Assembly (NCBI GenBank): GCA_009377745.1 | Contig: WHTK01000007.1 | Span: 1-64,000, forward strand | Direction: 5' to 3' | DNA: 64,000 bases | Source of the DNA: Dehalococcoidia bacterium | GTDB lineage: Bacteria > Chloroflexota > Dehalococcoidia > DSTF01 > WHTK01 | Shown: positions 42,231 through 49,423 of the stretch, piece after piece | How the letters are laid out: the number at the start of each line of letters is the position of its first letter | Numbering within the stretch: position 1 is the first letter of the stretch | Notes under the pieces: model-generated | The model's database searches: none | What the model was told of the DNA's origin: nothing | What the model saw: only the letters and a program-made list of their open reading frames with translations | Translations under genes and position numbers: made by a program

Positions 42231-43178
42231 ATGTTTCTCGTAACCGGCGGCCTCGGCTTCATTGGCCTGCACACCGCTCGCGGTCTCCTGGACGCGGGCG
42301 AAGACGTTGTCCTCACCCAATTCCGTGTCGCGCGCGAGCCCGGCTTCATCAAAAGCGAGATCGGCAAGCGCGCCTTCGTCGAGCAGCTAGACGTTACCAA
42401 CAAAGACCGGCTGATGGAGATCGGCAAAAAGTACAACATCACCGGCATCGCCCACCTCGCCGTACCGGCGCTCAACGCCCTCACCCCACGGGAGGACTTC
42501 GACGTCAACATGCTCGGCCTGATGAACATCCTCGAGGCCGGCAAGGAGTGGGACGTCAAGCGCGTCGGCCTCGCCAGCTCCACGGGCGTTTACGGCGGCG
42601 TGCGCGGCCCCGAAGGTAAGAACACGGAGGACATGCTGCTCAGCCTGGTCGGCGGCGGCGCCACCGGCACCTGGAAAAAGTGTTTCGAGCTGGTGGGCAA
42701 CTACTACCAGCAGCGTACGGGACTGCCCATTGTCAACCTGCGCATCTCCGGCATCTACGGCCCGCTCTACCACTCGATGTCCAATCTGCCGAGCCGGCTG
42801 GTCCACGCGGCGGTCAAGGGCGAGGCGCCGGCTCTACGCGGCGACACCTACGCCGAGGACGGCGGCGATAGCTGCTACGTCAAGGACTGCGGCCGCGGCA
42901 TCGCCATGCTGATGACGGCCGACAAGCTGAACCACGAGACGTACAACGTCTCCGCCGGCTACAGCACCACGGCGGGCCAGCTGGTCTCCGCGATTCAGAA
43001 GGTGGTCCCGGACTTCAAGGGCGACTTCCTCAAGGAGGGCGCCAACCCCGGCGGCCGCGGCAACAGCTACCTCGATATCGCCCGCATCAAGAGCGAAGTC
43101 GGCTACGAGCCCAAGTTCACGCCGGACCAGGCCATCGCCGACTACATCGGCTGGCTGCGGGCCGGCAACGAGGAATAG
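42231..43178 (+). CDS. NAD-dependent epimerase/dehydratase family protein, copy 1
   Basis: The 315-aa protein has the extended SDR Rossmann motif FLVTGGLGFIGLHTARGLL, the AHLAVPAL block, a Ser region (LASSTGVYGG), and LRISGIYGPLYHSM. The usual YxxxK motif is altered: the segment ATGTWKKCFELVG has Thr where Tyr is expected, with the Lys kept. Its paralogue at 44679 has the same change. The two proteins are near-identical in long stretches (LVHAAVKGEAP, YAEDGGD, CYVKDCG), so they are a recent duplication. A ribosome site AGAAGGGG precedes the ATG and a terminator follows. The substrate is unknown. Confidence 0.85.
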   Translation: MFLVTGGLGFIGLHTARGLLDAGEDVVLTQFRVAREPGFIKSEIGKRAFVEQLDVTNKDRLMEIGKKYNITGIAHLAVPALNALTPREDFDVNMLGLMNILEAGKEWDVKRVGLASSTGVYGGVRGPEGKNTEDMLLSLVGGGATGTWKKCFELVGNYYQQRTGLPIVNLRISGIYGPLYHSMSNLPSRLVHAAVKGEAPALRGDTYAEDGGDSCYVKDCGRGIAMLMTADKLNHETYNVSAGYSTTAGQLVSAIQKVVPDFKGDFLKEGANPGGRGNSYLDIARIKSEVGYEPKFTPDQAIADYIGWLRAGNEE

Positions 43179-43213
43179 GTCCTAGCGGACGGCGCCTGGC
43201 TTCGCACTCGCCA

Positions 43214-43247
43214 AGGGGGCGTCCGATTTGGACGCCCCCTTCTTCTT
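43214..43247 (+). terminator. Terminator after epimerase copy 1
   Basis: AGGGGGCGTCC (43214-43224), loop GATTT, GGACGCCCCCT (43230-43240), then TCTTCTT. An 11-pair stem with a T-rich end. Confidence 0.85.
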
Positions 43248-43270
43248 GGCTACGGAAGCCAGATATGGCG

Positions 43271-43756
43271 CTATGCCTTTTCGGCGAGGACCTCGTCCAG
43301 GCGGTTGAAGCTCTCATTCATGCCGCCGGCCGCGCCGCTGGCCACCACGGCGTCGCGGACCTCCTTGGTGTCGTAGAGCGTCGTCAGCTTAAGCAACGTT
43401 TTGCCGCCTTGATCGATAAACTCCAGATGGTCGATGCAGTCGCCCTCGTACCAGGCCTGGTCGAACTTCTCGGTCGTGACCAGCAGCGTCGGCGCGACGA
43501 TTTCCCGGTAGACGCCGGAGATACCCATCTCCTCGCCGGTCTCGGGTTTGCGCATGAGATAGCGCCAGCTGCCGCCGACACGCAGGTCGATCTCGCATTC
43601 GGGCAGCTCCCAGCCGGGCGGGCCGAACCAGCGCTTGAGCAGCTCCGGCTTGGTCCAGGCGTCATAGACCAGCTGAGGCGCCGCATCGAACTCACGGGTC
43701 ATCAGGATCTCACGGTCGCTGGGGGTGGAAACTTGAAGCTCCCGGTTAGTCATCAT
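43271..43756 (-). CDS. SRPBCC/AHSA1 domain protein
   Basis: The 161-aa protein (from the ATG at 43756) has the Bet v1-like AHSA1 fold pattern: ILMTREFDAAPQLVYDAWTK, then LKRWFGPPGWELPECEIDLR with GGSWRYLM, YEGDCIDHLEFIDQGGKT, and GMNESFNRLDEVL at the C-terminus. Such proteins bind small hydrophobic ligands or help chaperones. The ATG follows AAAGGAGAGA; the longer frame to 43873 overlaps the regulator gene and is unlikely. It is 14 bases downstream of an ArsR-type gene, a pairing seen in many bacteria. Confidence 0.88.
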   Translation of the reverse strand: MMTNRELQVSTPSDREILMTREFDAAPQLVYDAWTKPELLKRWFGPPGWELPECEIDLRVGGSWRYLMRKPETGEEMGISGVYREIVAPTLLVTTEKFDQAWYEGDCIDHLEFIDQGGKTLLKLTTLYDTKEVRDAVVASGAAGGMNESFNRLDEVLAEKA

Positions 43757-43770
43757 TGTCTCTCTCCTTT

Positions 43771-44133
43771 TCATTTTTTCGATTCCGATTCGAGTTCTGA
43801 CTTCATCTCTCCGAGCAGGAGGTCCAGGCGCTGGAACTGGCCCTCCCAGATACGCCGGTAGTTCTCCAGCCATTCCGTGGCCTCGGCCAGCGGTTTGGCT
43901 TCCAGCCGGCAGGGACGTCTCTGCGCGTCCCTGCCCCGGGATACGAGGCCGGCGCGCTCCAGCACCTTGATGTGCTTCGAGATGGCCGGCTGACTCATGG
44001 CGAAAGGCTCGGCCAGCTCCGTGACGGAGGCCTCGCCGGCCGAGAGGCGCGTCAAGATCGCCCGCCGGGTCGGGTCGGCAAGGGCCGCAAAGGTGATGTC
44101 GAGCATCTCCGGGCGGGATAGGGTCGTTGTCAT
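43771..44133 (-). CDS. ArsR family regulator paired with the SRPBCC gene
   Basis: The 120-aa winged-helix protein has ITFAALADPTRRAILTRLS, VTELAEPFAMSQPAISKHIK (recognition helix), VLERAGLVSRGRDAQRRPC and a C-terminal helix. It lacks the Cys pairs of metal sensors, so it is probably not metal-responsive. It likely represses its own operon through the palindrome at 44167-44180. Confidence 0.9.
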   Translation of the reverse strand: MTTTLSRPEMLDITFAALADPTRRAILTRLSAGEASVTELAEPFAMSQPAISKHIKVLERAGLVSRGRDAQRRPCRLEAKPLAEATEWLENYRRIWEGQFQRLDLLLGEMKSELESESKK

Positions 44134-44166
44134 TTGCGCTGCCTGCCTGAATCGGTAATAACCACT

Positions 44167-44213
44167 AAGTTCTAGAACTTCTTCGTTATATAACTGCTTA
44201 GCATCGATGTCAA
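44167..44213 (-). promoter_or_regulatory. Promoter and operator of the arsR-SRPBCC operon
   Basis: On the minus strand TTGACA (44208-44213), a 17-base spacer and TATAAC (44185-44190) form a near-consensus promoter. The perfect palindrome AAGTTCTAGAACTT (44167-44180) sits at the expected start site and is a likely ArsR-family operator. Confidence 0.75.
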
Positions 44214-44234
44214 CCGTCTTCTCAGGAAATTTGG

Positions 44235-44546
44235 TGTCATTTTGAGCGGCGCAAGCCAGCCGAAGAATCTACAGCCGTGAGTGTTAGCAGAGCCTCATGA
44301 GTGTTTCCACTGCGAGCGTAGACTCTTCGCTGCACCTAAGGGCGCGCAGAATGACAATAAAGGGGAGAGCCCTTCATCGCCTCTCAAGATGGCGCTTCGT
44401 TGAGATACGAAACACCTTGGTGTCATGCTGAGCGGCTGCAAGCCAGCCGAAGAATCTACAGCCGTGAGTGTTACCAGAGCCTCATGAGTGTTTCCACGCT
44501 GCGAGCGTAGATTCTTCGCTGCACCTAACGGGCGCTCAGCATGACA
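44235..44546. repeat. Tandem pair of MITE-like repeats (family C)
   Basis: Two copies (44235-44356 and 44421-44546) of a 120-126-base element lie in tandem within a duplicated unit of about 186 bases (44231-44416 and 44417-44604). Copy 2 has perfect 14-base terminal inverted repeats, TGTCATGCTGAGCG and CGCTCAGCATGACA, and an inner dyad GAAGAATCTAC/GTAGATTCTTC. A third copy lies at 45656-45806 and a fragment at 47080-47121. No coding capacity is seen. Confidence 0.85.
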
Positions 44547-44606
44547 ATAAAGGGGAGAACCCTTCATCGCCTCTCAAGATGGCGCTTCGTTGAGGTAAGA
44601 AACGCC

Positions 44607-44634
44607 TTGAAACTTTGAAGCCGGATCGCTAAAG
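44607..44634 (+). promoter_or_regulatory. Duplicated promoter, copy 2
   Basis: TTGAAA (44607-44612), a 16-base spacer and CTAAAG (44629-44634), followed by TCCACACGCA, matching the element at 42154-42181. Confidence 0.5.
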
Positions 44635-44678
44635 TCCACACGCACAGCGGATGAGATAACCATAAGACGGGGGATATC

Positions 44679-45617
44679 ATGATTCTCGTAACCGGCGGAC
44701 TCGGCTTCATAGGCCTGCACACTGCGCGCGCCTTGATCGATGAAGGTGAGCAGGTTGTCCTGACCCAATACCGTGTCCCGCGCGAACCCGGCTTCATCAA
44801 GGGCGAGATCGGCAAGAACGCCTTTATCGAGCAGCTGGACGTCACGGACGCGGGCCGGCTGGCCGAGATCGGCCGCAAGCACCGGATCACGGGCATCGTC
44901 CACCTCGCCGTCCCCGGCCTGGGAGCGCTCAGCGCCGCCGAAGATTACAACGTCAACATGACCGGACTGATCAACATCCTCGAGGCCGGGCGGGAGTGGG
45001 AGTGCAAGCGCATCGGCCTGGCCAGCTCCCAGGCAATCTACGCCGGCGTCCAACAGGGGCCCTTCAAGGAAGATATGCCGCTGCGGATCATGGGCCAGAG
45101 CCCGACCGAGACCTTCAAAAAGTCCTTCGAGATCCTGGGCACCCACTACGCCCAGCGCACCGGCGCCGAAGTCGTGATGCTGCGGATCGGCGGCATCTAC
45201 GGGCCGCTCTACCACTCGATGGCCAACCTCGCGAGCCGCCTGGTCCACGCCGCCGTCAACGGCGAGGCCCCAACGATGCGCGGCGAGACCTTCGCCGAGG
45301 ACGGCGGCGACATCTGCTACGTCAAGGACTGCGGCAAGGGCGTGGCGCTGCTGATGACGGCGGACAAGCTGACCTACCGCTGCTACAACGTCGGCACCGG
45401 CCAGGCGACGAAAAACAAGGAGCTGGTCGGCGCGATCCAGAAGCAGGTCCCGGACTTCAAGGTCGACCTCAAGGAGGGGGCCGGTCCCAGCAACCGGCCC
45501 AACAGCTTCATGGACATCTCCCGCATCCAGGAGGACACCTCCTACAAGCCACAATTCCTGGTGGAGAAGTCGATCCCGGACTACGTCGGCTGGCTGCGGG
45601 CGGGCAACGCGGAGTAA
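44679..45617 (+). CDS. NAD-dependent epimerase/dehydratase family protein, copy 2
   Basis: This 312-aa paralogue of the protein at 42231 has ILVTGGLGFIGLHTARALI, HLAVPGLGALS, ASSQAIYAGVQ, LRIGGIYGPLYHSMANL and the same C-terminal WLRAGN end. The YxxxK position again lacks Tyr (SPTETFKKSFEILG). The two copies therefore share an unusual active centre and probably act on similar substrates, possibly without classical SDR chemistry. Its upstream promoter copies that of the first gene. The intervening ArsR/SRPBCC pair is on the other strand. Confidence 0.85.
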   Translation: MILVTGGLGFIGLHTARALIDEGEQVVLTQYRVPREPGFIKGEIGKNAFIEQLDVTDAGRLAEIGRKHRITGIVHLAVPGLGALSAAEDYNVNMTGLINILEAGREWECKRIGLASSQAIYAGVQQGPFKEDMPLRIMGQSPTETFKKSFEILGTHYAQRTGAEVVMLRIGGIYGPLYHSMANLASRLVHAAVNGEAPTMRGETFAEDGGDICYVKDCGKGVALLMTADKLTYRCYNVGTGQATKNKELVGAIQKQVPDFKVDLKEGAGPSNRPNSFMDISRIQEDTSYKPQFLVEKSIPDYVGWLRAGNAE

Positions 45618-45655
45618 AGGCAGGCGGTCGGTCAGCGTGACAAAGTCCATCCTGT

Positions 45656-45806
45656 TGTCGTTCTGAGCGGCTGCAAGCCAGCCGAAGAATCAACAGCCGT
45701 GAGTGTGCACAAGAGATTCGGGTGTGATTCAACGCTGCGAGGGTAGATTCCCTTCGGCCCGGCTCAGGACATGCTTCGCTGCACCTGTCGGGCGCTCAGA
45801 ATGACG
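45656..45806. repeat. Family-C repeat, third copy
   Basis: TGTCGTTCTGAGCGGC...GCGCTCAGAATGACG with the internal blocks AAGCCAGCCGAAGAATC and CTTCGCTGCACC. It is longer than the copies at 44.3 kb because of an inserted CCCTTCGGCCCGGCTCAGGA segment. It fills the 261-base gap before the YibE/F gene. Confidence 0.75.
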
Positions 45807-45878
45807 CGCGTAGGACGGCCTCGCGAGACGCCCCCGGCTCATCTCGTGCTAGACGCCTCGTAGCGCTAGCCTAGCGCT

Positions 45879-47024
45879 GTGCCATCCCTCGATAAGCTCT
45901 CGGTCAATCTCGGCGTCTATGTGCTGATCGGCGTGGTCATCCTGATCACGACCGTGCTGGCGCCGATCTCGGGCGTCTTCGACACGCCGGAAGTCCAGGA
46001 CCAGGGCGAGACGAACGTCGGCACGGTGACGCGGGTGCTCGAGGAGCGGGTCGAGCAAGGGCCGCGCGGCGAGCAGCTCTTCCAGCGGCTGGAGGTGAGG
46101 CTCGGGGACGAGACGCGGGTGATCGAGAACCTGCAGGGCTCCGCCGACCCGCGCAGTCTGCACCTGGAGGAAGGCGACCGCGTCCTGGTCACGAGCACCA
46201 GCGGGCCGGAAGGCGACCTCTCCTTCATCGCCGACTACGCGCGCAACCCGGCGTTGCTGGTGCTGCTGCTGGCGTTCGCGGCCCTGGTCGTGGCGGTGGC
46301 GCGGGGCCAGGGCGTCGCTTCGCTGATCGCCATGGCGATCAGCTTGCTGGTGATCCTGCGCTTCATCATCCCGGGGATCATGTCCGGCAACGACCCGGTG
46401 CTGATCTCGATCATCGGCGCCAGCATCATCCTCAGCTCAACGCTGTTCCTCTCGCACGGGATCAACCGCAAGACGGGGACGGCGCTGCTGGGTACGACGG
46501 TGAGTCTCATCCTTACGGCGACCGTAGCAACGCTGGCGATCGACTTCGTACGGCTGACGGGACTGGCGGATGACCAATCGATAACGCTGCAGATCATCAC
46601 GGAGGGCGGCATCAACGCCGAGGGCCTGCTGCTGAGCGCGATCATCATCGGCGCGCTGGGTGTGCTGGACGACGTGACGGTGGCGCAGGCCTCAGCCGTG
46701 GCGGAGCTGGATGCGGCGAACCCGGCGCTGACCGCGCGAGAGCTGTTCGGCCGGGCGATGAATATCGGCCGCGACCACATCGCCTCGACGGTGAACACAT
46801 TGTTCCTGGCTTACGCCGGGGCGGCGCTACCGCTGCTGCTGATCCTCTCGCTGCAGACAGAGCCGCTGGGCGTCCTGACGAACCGGGAGTTCATGGCGAC
46901 GGAGATCGTGCGCACGCTGGTCGGCAGCATCGGCATCGTGGCGTCGGTGCCGCTGACGACGGCGATGGCGGTGGCGGCCACGCGGCTCGGTCGCCGGGGC
47001 GAGACAGCGGAGCGGGTGGTGTAG
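45879..47024 (+). CDS. YibE/F family membrane protein
   Basis: The 381-aa protein has an N-terminal membrane segment, an extracytoplasmic part of about 75 residues, then about seven membrane segments. The family block is AIIIGALGVLDDVTVAQASA (about 246-265), with MNIGRDHIASTVNTLFLAYA and LPLLLIL following. YibE/F proteins are probable transporters of unknown cargo. The start is a GTG; no strong ribosome site is seen. It is a single gene between repeats. Confidence 0.88.
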   Translation: MPSLDKLSVNLGVYVLIGVVILITTVLAPISGVFDTPEVQDQGETNVGTVTRVLEERVEQGPRGEQLFQRLEVRLGDETRVIENLQGSADPRSLHLEEGDRVLVTSTSGPEGDLSFIADYARNPALLVLLLAFAALVVAVARGQGVASLIAMAISLLVILRFIIPGIMSGNDPVLISIIGASIILSSTLFLSHGINRKTGTALLGTTVSLILTATVATLAIDFVRLTGLADDQSITLQIITEGGINAEGLLLSAIIIGALGVLDDVTVAQASAVAELDAANPALTARELFGRAMNIGRDHIASTVNTLFLAYAGAALPLLLILSLQTEPLGVLTNREFMATEIVRTLVGSIGIVASVPLTTAMAVAATRLGRRGETAERVV

Positions 47025-47079
47025 GGCCGCCATCCACCACGAGAACGCGGTCGGCGAGATGGAGCACCTCTTAGGTTGA

Positions 47080-47121
47080 GGGCGTAGATTCTTCGCTGCA
47101 CCTAACGGGCGCAGAATGACA
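47080..47121. repeat. Family-C repeat fragment
   Basis: GGCGTAGATTCTTCGCTGCA and CCTAACGGGCGCAGAATGAC match the right half of the elements at 44.3 kb. Confidence 0.6.
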
Positions 47122-47128
47122 ACTTGTC

Positions 47129-47245
47129 TGTCTTTGCGAGGTCATCAGACCGAAGCAATCTCGGACTAGACGACCGTCCGCTCACCACCGCCCGTGCGTT
47201 CCGAGATTGCTTGGTCGCTAGGCGCTCCTCGCAATGACAAAGACG
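47129..47245. repeat. Family-A inverted repeat (TGTCTTTGCGAGG type)
   Basis: TGTCTTTGCGAGG...GAAGCAATCTCGG faces CCGAGATTGCTTGG...CCTCGCAATGACAAAGAC. It is an imperfect palindrome of about 115 bases, a degenerate relative of the element at 52445-52550. Confidence 0.75.
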
Positions 47246-47273
47246 GGACGTCTCCAATGAAGACGCCCGTTTT
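47243..47273. terminator. Hairpin between convergent genes
   Basis: ACGGGACGTCT (47243-47253) and AGACGCCCGT (47261-47270) pair with one bulged base; TTT follows on the plus strand. It could end transcripts from either side. Confidence 0.5.
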
Positions 47274-47308
47274 GTAGTCGCGAAGCCCTTACGCCGGCCG
47301 CCAGGCCC

Positions 47309-48217
47309 TCACTCGGCGCCGAGGAGGGAGGCGGCGTTGTGCTGCGTGATCTGCTTGATCTCCTGGTCGGAGAGGCCGAACTCGATCATCTTGTCGATGA
47401 ATATCTCGAAGCCCTCGGTCAGCGCCGGGTTGATCGTCTGACCGAGGTCGGTGGCGATAATCGTGCTGGAGGGGCCGACCTCGCGGATGTTGCCGAGGGT
47501 CTCCTCCCAGGAGCACTTGGCGGTGAAGGGCGTGGTGAAGCAGCGCTCGAAGTAGACGTCGTACTTCTGGAGGTTCTTCTGGGCGTCGATGTCGAGGTGG
47601 GTCGTCGGGAACTCCGGGTGGGTGACGATGATGCGCTGGACGCCGGCTTGCTTCGCGGCCTTGATCACCGGCTCCAGCTCCGGCGGCGCGATGTGGCCGG
47701 TAGCCATCACCATGTCGTACTTGGCCATCACGTCGAGGCACTGCTGCATCTCGGGCAGGACGTTGCCGTTGCCGTCCGTGACCGTGAGCCAGCGGCCGGC
47801 AATACCCTGCTCCCGCAGCTCGCGGGCGATGCTCATCCAGTAGGGCAGCTTGCTCTCGTCCAGCTGACCTGCGACGTTCGCCTGCTCGTTGGCGGAGTCC
47901 ATGGTCGGCAGCCAGACGACCTTGGCGCCGAGACGGCCGGCCACATCGATGGCGACGGGGTTGAGGCCGCCGACGGGGTTGTTGAGGGCGATGGCCCCGT
48001 AGACGTTGACGCCGGGAAACATGGAGCGGATCAGGTTGGCGCGGTCCGCCGTCGGGGCGTGATGGGACTTGAGCACGAAGCCGCCGAAGCCGCGCTCCTG
48101 GGCGATGCCGGCGAGGTCGATGTCGGTGAAGCGGCGCGGCAGGACGTCCGGACCGCTGTGGACGTGGGTATCAAAGGCGCCCTGTAGCAGGCCCCGGACC
48201 ATTTCTTTGTCAGCCAT
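47309..48217 (-). CDS. DUF6282 family amidohydrolase-like protein
   Basis: The 302-aa protein has an amidohydrolase-type metal site (AFDTHVHSGPDVLPR, about 14-28), FVLKSHHAPTADRA, MATGHIAPPELEPV, IIVTHPEFPTTHLD and an Asp in ATDLGQ. These are the metal ligands of a TIM-barrel hydrolase, and the product resembles proteins annotated DUF6282. The ATG at 48217 follows GGGAGGAAA; the longer frame upstream to 48391 is not supported. The neighbouring RraA, aldolase and LigJ-like genes suggest a role in catabolism of aromatic or dicarboxylic acids. Confidence 0.82.
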   Translation of the reverse strand: MADKEMVRGLLQGAFDTHVHSGPDVLPRRFTDIDLAGIAQERGFGGFVLKSHHAPTADRANLIRSMFPGVNVYGAIALNNPVGGLNPVAIDVAGRLGAKVVWLPTMDSANEQANVAGQLDESKLPYWMSIARELREQGIAGRWLTVTDGNGNVLPEMQQCLDVMAKYDMVMATGHIAPPELEPVIKAAKQAGVQRIIVTHPEFPTTHLDIDAQKNLQKYDVYFERCFTTPFTAKCSWEETLGNIREVGPSSTIIATDLGQTINPALTEGFEIFIDKMIEFGLSDQEIKQITQHNAASLLGAE

Positions 48218-48261
48218 CGTTTCCTCCCGGGTAAATCTGGATTCGCGGCAAAGCATAGCAC

Positions 48262-48640
48262 GGTGGGTTCGTGAGGGGGACGAGGCGTGGCCGCACCAGG
48301 ATTGAGGATATCTTCGCGGCTGAAGATGTGGTGAACCACCTGCATCCCCTCCTTGGCCATCACATCCGGTCGAGCACTGGCAAAACGCCATCCGTCAGGG
48401 CGTGGCGGCGGCGAAAAGCATGCTTGGCCGCGGCTCCCCCTACGAAGACGCCCACTGGCTCTGGTCAGACCTGTATGACATTCCAATACGCTGGGTTCAC
48501 GCCGAGTCTGACGAAGTCAGCCGGGCATGCTTGGCGTGACCCGCATGGATGGGTGCGGCCACCGTTCTCGTCGCGGCTACCCAGCTTGATACCCGGAGAC
48601 CCTCATTTCGAGCGCTATCGAAGCATTTACCGGTGAGACG
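48262..48640 (+). pseudogene. Relic of a ferredoxin reductase (Rieske-oxygenase type)
   Basis: Frames in this gap spell the C-terminal part of an FAD-dependent ferredoxin reductase. EDIFAAEDVVNHLHPLLGHH (frame of 48304) corresponds to the IFAAGDV FAD motif, with its Gly changed to Glu. After a one-base loss at about 48367, VEHWQNAIRQGVAAAKSMLG and YEDAHWLWSDLYD follow (frame of 48369), matching the EHW..A..QG and FWSDQYD motifs. An in-frame TGA then precedes GAATVLVAATQLDTRRP. The N-terminal two-thirds is absent. It implies that an aromatic ring-hydroxylating system was once encoded here. Confidence 0.72.
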
Positions 48641-48657
48641 CTGCTATCTTGGGCGTA

Positions 48658-49335
48658 GTGAACGAGAGAATCAGCACGAACGAACCCGACATCGCCTCGA
48701 CTGCCGCATTGGTCGGCAACCCATCGCGGGCAGCAATTCTGGCCGCGCTGCTGGATGGGCGTGCCTTGCCCGCGGGTGAGCTGGCCAGAGCCGCCGGCAT
48801 CTCACCCCAAACGGCGAGCTCGCATCTGGAGCGGCTGCTCGCGGGCAACCTGCTACGCGTCGAAATCCAGGGCAAGCACCGCTACTATCGCTTACGGGGA
48901 TATGCAGTCGCTGACCTGCTTGAGCTTCTCTCCACCATATCCCTGCCGAAAGCCCTTCCAGAGCGAAACGATGCCCTGGCCCGCGGGCGTACGTGTTACG
49001 GGCACCTCGCCGGGCGTCTGGGCGTGTACATCACCGATGCTATGCGCGACAAGAAGCTACTCGGCCCAGACATGAAGCCCACGCCCGAAGGGACTGCCTG
49101 GTTCTCTGAGCTTGGTATCGAGATCGGGGCGCTCAAACGAACTCCGCTGGCAAGGCCGTGTCTCGATTGGAGTGAGCGCCGGCACCACCTGGCCGGCGCC
49201 CTGGGCGTCGCACTGGCTACGCGGATGTTCGAGCTCCGCTGGCTGGCTAAGAGCCGCGAACCTCGCGTCGTCCGATTGACCCAGGAGGGCAGCCGGGAGA
49301 TGCGCTCACGCCTCGGGCTCTCGTTCGATTCCTAA
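48658..49335 (+). CDS. ArsR family transcriptional regulator with C-terminal extension
   Basis: The 225-aa protein has an N-terminal winged helix (STAALVGNPSRAAILAALLD, then GISPQTASSHLERLLAGNLL). A C-terminal part of about 130 residues follows, of the kind found with non-metal ArsR regulators (RTCYGHLAGRLGVYITDAM, then CLDWSERRHHLAGALG). TATCTT (48645-48650) sits 7 bases before the GTG at 48658, so the message may be leaderless; a TTG at 48649 would fall inside that box. It probably controls the neighbouring transporter or hydrolase. Confidence 0.85.
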   Translation: MNERISTNEPDIASTAALVGNPSRAAILAALLDGRALPAGELARAAGISPQTASSHLERLLAGNLLRVEIQGKHRYYRLRGYAVADLLELLSTISLPKALPERNDALARGRTCYGHLAGRLGVYITDAMRDKKLLGPDMKPTPEGTAWFSELGIEIGALKRTPLARPCLDWSERRHHLAGALGVALATRMFELRWLAKSREPRVVRLTQEGSREMRSRLGLSFDS

Positions 49336-49423
49336 CTAGCTGATTTATTCATAACCCAGTCGTCACCGGTTCTGCCGGCGCTATGATGCCGTGCTCAACC
49401 CATTGCTCAACGAAAGGACCACC

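Noticed and set aside
48271..48636. Intact 121-codon gene between the hydrolase and the ArsR gene
   Set aside because: Its frame only matches reductase motifs in part; the other motifs lie in a different frame, so it is a relic rather than a gene.
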